DNA of 22,183 bases from a virus. Below the pieces are notes generated by a model. It had not been told where the DNA came from. It saw only the letters and a list, made by a program, of their open reading frames with translations, and searched no databases. Below are positions 20,223-22,183 of this stretch, one piece after another (the stretch's first letter is position 1; every line of letters starts with the position of its first letter). The translations under genes and the position numbers were made by a program. The stretch spans positions 1-22,183 of IMG/VR virus record IMGVR_UViG_3300031857_001552; one strand, written 5' to 3'.

Positions 20223-20257
20223 TGTTGCAAATGTTAATTCACAAAATAATAAATTCG
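20221..20257 (+). promoter_or_regulatory. Promoter-like element AATGTTGCAAATGT with TAAATTCG box before the portal gene
   Basis: The 14-mer (20221-20234), then TTG (20225-20227), 22 bp and TAAATTCG (20250-20257), which ends 4 bp before ATG 20262. The arrangement is the same as at 5747. It probably starts transcription of the head genes. Confidence 0.55.
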
Positions 20258-20261
20258 CCCC

Positions 20262-21545
20262 ATGCAGTTTAGCATGAAAAGATTGTTTCAAGGCAAAGGC
20301 GTTGAAAAACGGTCATCGTTGGCATACCCAACGGAATGGTTGGTCAATTCCTTGAATTCCGTATTTGGGTATCAAACCAAATCGGGGCAAGCCGTAAACC
20401 CACGCACCGCATTGTCAATTGCAAGCGTTCACGCATGTGTTCGCGTGATTGCAGATGGAATCGCGGGGTTGTCACTCAAATTGTATTATGATGATGGCAA
20501 AACGCGTGAAACAAAAATGGTTCATTATACCACACCGGTATTGAACGAGCCAAACCCATACCAAACCAAATTTGATTTTGTTAAATACATGGCATCGGAT
20601 TTGGCGTTGCGGGGCAATGCTTATGCATTCATTAACCGCGATGCACGATATTTGGCCATCGCGTTACATCCGATTTGTCCTGATTATATCACACCGGTGA
20701 TGCAAGATGGCCAACTGTTTTATCATTGCACGGCAAAAGGATTCCCAAACACCATCCCCGCAACCGACATGTTGCATTTCAAAGGGCAATGTTTGGACAA
20801 TCCGTTGGTTGGTGTTTCACCAATCGTGTTGCATGCGGAAACATTGGGAATTGATTTGGCTGCAATTTCAGGCAATGCCGGCGTGTTCAAAAACGGCGTT
20901 TTAAAATTCCTTTTGACATCAGATTCGCAAATCAAACCCGAGCAAGCCGGACCGCTGAAAAAAGGTTTGGACGATGTGATTGATGGCGCGGCCCGTTCGG
21001 CGGTTTTGCCAAATGGAATCAAAATGGAAAAATTGTCATTGACACCCGAAGAAGCGCAATATTTAGAAGTTCGGAAATTCGATGCCGAAGAAATTGCCCG
21101 GATCTTTGGTGTTCCGGCATCCATGATTGGCGCAAAAGACGGCATCAAATCGAGTGTTGAACAAGAATATCAGGATTTCTACATGAGAACATTGATGGCA
21201 TACGCAATCAATATGGAACAAGAAATGGCGCGCAAATTGTTGACCGAAGTTGACAAAATGACCCATTATTTCAAATTTAATTTCAACTCATTGTTGCGTG
21301 CATCAGCAAATGACCGCGCGGATTTTTACAACAAAGGCATCCGCGGTGGTTGGTTGTCACGCAATGAGGCACGCGAATTCGAAGATGCAAACGGATTTGA
21401 TGGTGGTGATGAATATTTAATTGAAACCAATTTGATGCCATCATCAAAGATTGACGCATACATGGATGCAAAAATTGAACAATTGATGGCAAGCGCAGAC
21501 AAAAACAACAACCCCTATGGGGTAAATAATACCGAAGTAATTTAA
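20262..21545 (+). CDS. Portal protein, HK97 type, 427 aa
   Basis: Typical segments are AYPTEWLVNSLN, NPRTALSIASVHACVRVIADGIAGLSLKLY, LRGNAYAFINRD (about 116-127), ATDMLHFKG, GVSPIVLHAETLGIDLAAI and AEEIARIFGVPASMIGAKDGIKSSVEQ (about 275-301). These identify an HK97-like portal, the dodecameric ring at the unique vertex through which DNA enters. Length is normal. ATG 20262 is preferred because the -7-like box ends 4 bp before it; ATG 20274 (MKRLF) would also be acceptable. The protein is followed within two bases by the prohead protease. Confidence 0.92.
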   Translation: MQFSMKRLFQGKGVEKRSSLAYPTEWLVNSLNSVFGYQTKSGQAVNPRTALSIASVHACVRVIADGIAGLSLKLYYDDGKTRETKMVHYTTPVLNEPNPYQTKFDFVKYMASDLALRGNAYAFINRDARYLAIALHPICPDYITPVMQDGQLFYHCTAKGFPNTIPATDMLHFKGQCLDNPLVGVSPIVLHAETLGIDLAAISGNAGVFKNGVLKFLLTSDSQIKPEQAGPLKKGLDDVIDGAARSAVLPNGIKMEKLSLTPEEAQYLEVRKFDAEEIARIFGVPASMIGAKDGIKSSVEQEYQDFYMRTLMAYAINMEQEMARKLLTEVDKMTHYFKFNFNSLLRASANDRADFYNKGIRGGWLSRNEAREFEDANGFDGGDEYLIETNLMPSSKIDAYMDAKIEQLMASADKNNNPYGVNNTEVI

Positions 21546-21546
21546 A

Positions 21547-22158
21547 ATGAAACAAGAACGCAGAACCATCACCGGAACAGTTCACGCACGCGCCATCGGC
21601 GATGGCATGCCCAAAGAAATTGGAGGTATTGCCGCCGTTGTTAACAGCGTGACCGATTTAGGGTATTTCGAAGAAGTCATCACCCCCGGTGCGTTTGATT
21701 ACGCATTATCACGCGAATATGACATCCGCTGTTTGTTCAACCATGAAGCGGAATTGATTTTGGGCCGTACAAAGGCCGAAACATGCAAAGTGTTTGTCAA
21801 TGCTGATGGCAATTTGGAATACACATGGATTCCCGATTACGAAAACCCAACACACATGTCCGTGGTTCGTTCAATCATGCGTGGTGACATCACACAATCA
21901 TCATTTGCGTTCACCATCAAAGAACAAACATGGACCGATTCAACCAAATATGGAACAATGGGCAAACGCACAATCACAATGATTGATGAATTGTTTGATG
22001 TTTCGCCGGTAACTTATCCCGCCTATTCAGAAACGGAAGCCGATGCGCGTTCAATCATCAAAATGCGTGATGAAGAATTGCAAATCCAAGCCGCGGAACA
22101 ATCACAAATTGATGCGGACATTTTGAAAGTTGCATTGTTGAGATACAAAAACCTTTAA
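21547..22158 (+). CDS. Prohead protease, HK97 type (S78), 203 aa
   Basis: The N-terminal strand (MKQERRTITGTVHARAIG) and GYFEEVITPGAFDYAL are followed by the catalytic His phrase LFNHEAELILGRT (His66) and the catalytic Ser phrase GDITQSSFAFTI (probably Ser119), then LFDVSPVTYPAYSET, the family's C-terminal signature. The enzyme cleaves scaffold or capsid delta domains during capsid maturation. The final 40 residues are charged and helical (ADARSIIKMRDEELQIQAAEQ). The gene lies between portal and the expected capsid gene. Confidence 0.92.
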   Translation: MKQERRTITGTVHARAIGDGMPKEIGGIAAVVNSVTDLGYFEEVITPGAFDYALSREYDIRCLFNHEAELILGRTKAETCKVFVNADGNLEYTWIPDYENPTHMSVVRSIMRGDITQSSFAFTIKEQTWTDSTKYGTMGKRTITMIDELFDVSPVTYPAYSETEADARSIIKMRDEELQIQAAEQSQIDADILKVALLRYKNL

Positions 22159-22173
22159 AACAAACAAAAAATC

Positions 22174-22183
22174 ATGAATAAAA
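22174..22183 (+). CDS. First codons of the next gene, probably major capsid protein
   Basis: ATG 22174 starts 15 bp after the protease stop behind an A-rich stretch, and only three full codons (Met, Asn, Lys) are inside the window. In this gene order the next gene is nearly always the major capsid protein. Identity is positional only. Confidence 0.35.

Noticed and set aside
21511-21523. Palindrome ACCCC-TAT-GGGGT near the end of the portal gene
   Set aside because: No T-run on either strand, and it lies in coding sequence (NPYGV); probably chance.
1-22183. tRNA genes, CRISPR arrays, insertion sequences, diversity-generating retroelement, integrase or lysogeny repressor
   Set aside because: None was seen on either strand: no cloverleaf-like segment, no spaced repeat array, no transposase or reverse transcriptase motif, and no recombinase motif. 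The winged-helix protein at 11865 alone is not evidence for lysogeny.

Overview
The window looks like about 22 kb of a tailed (siphovirus-type) phage genome that infects a member of the Bacteroidetes. The evidence for the host group is indirect. Almost no gene has a Shine-Dalgarno site. Several genes are preceded by the Bacteroidetes-type -7 element TAnnTTTG (or TAnnTTCG). Small genes typical of Bacteroidetes phages are present, such as a basic protein ending in YRGQGR and an 'AYKSRVTADGG' peptide. Leucine is encoded very largely by TTG. No integrase, lysogeny repressor, tRNA or CRISPR array was seen.

Layout, left to right. (1) 1-5747, tail morphogenesis: the end of the tail tube gene, a lambda-like G/GT tail chaperone pair joined by a GGGAAAG slippery site, a DUF3168-like tail terminator, a tape measure and a large tail-tip protein. 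(2) 5748-8321, adsorption: small surface proteins and a tail fibre with a duplicated carbohydrate-binding-like module. (3) 8308-10524, lysis: several one- or two-TM proteins, two overlapping spanin-like genes and an L,D-transpeptidase-like putative endolysin. (4) 10527-11330: one minus-strand gene (RecT/Bet-like annealing protein) and a 225-bp control region with back-to-back promoters and tandem terminators. (5) 11331-16164, early and replication operon: small membrane proteins, a winged-helix protein, a DnaA domain IV protein, a DUF6291/helicase-loader-like protein with origin-like repeats inside the gene, and a DnaB helicase. (6) 16161-17177, a C5-cytosine methyltransferase whose recognition region carries protein-like information in two frames. 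(7) 17211-22183, packaging and head: HNH endonuclease, small and large terminase, portal, prohead protease and the first codons of what is probably the capsid gene.

The window ends at the probable start of the capsid gene and begins inside the tail tube gene. What is missing is therefore the capsid, the head-tail connectors and the tube N-terminus. If the genome is circular or permuted, the window is most of it (inference).

Nearly all genes lie on the plus strand and are tightly packed, with many ATGA or TAATG start/stop overlaps, so they should be read as a few long operons. Candidate control points are a terminator inside the chaperone gene, a shared 14-bp element (AATGTTGCAAATGT) at three sites with identical spacing to a -7-like box, and promoters placed so close to start codons that the mRNAs would be leaderless or nearly so.
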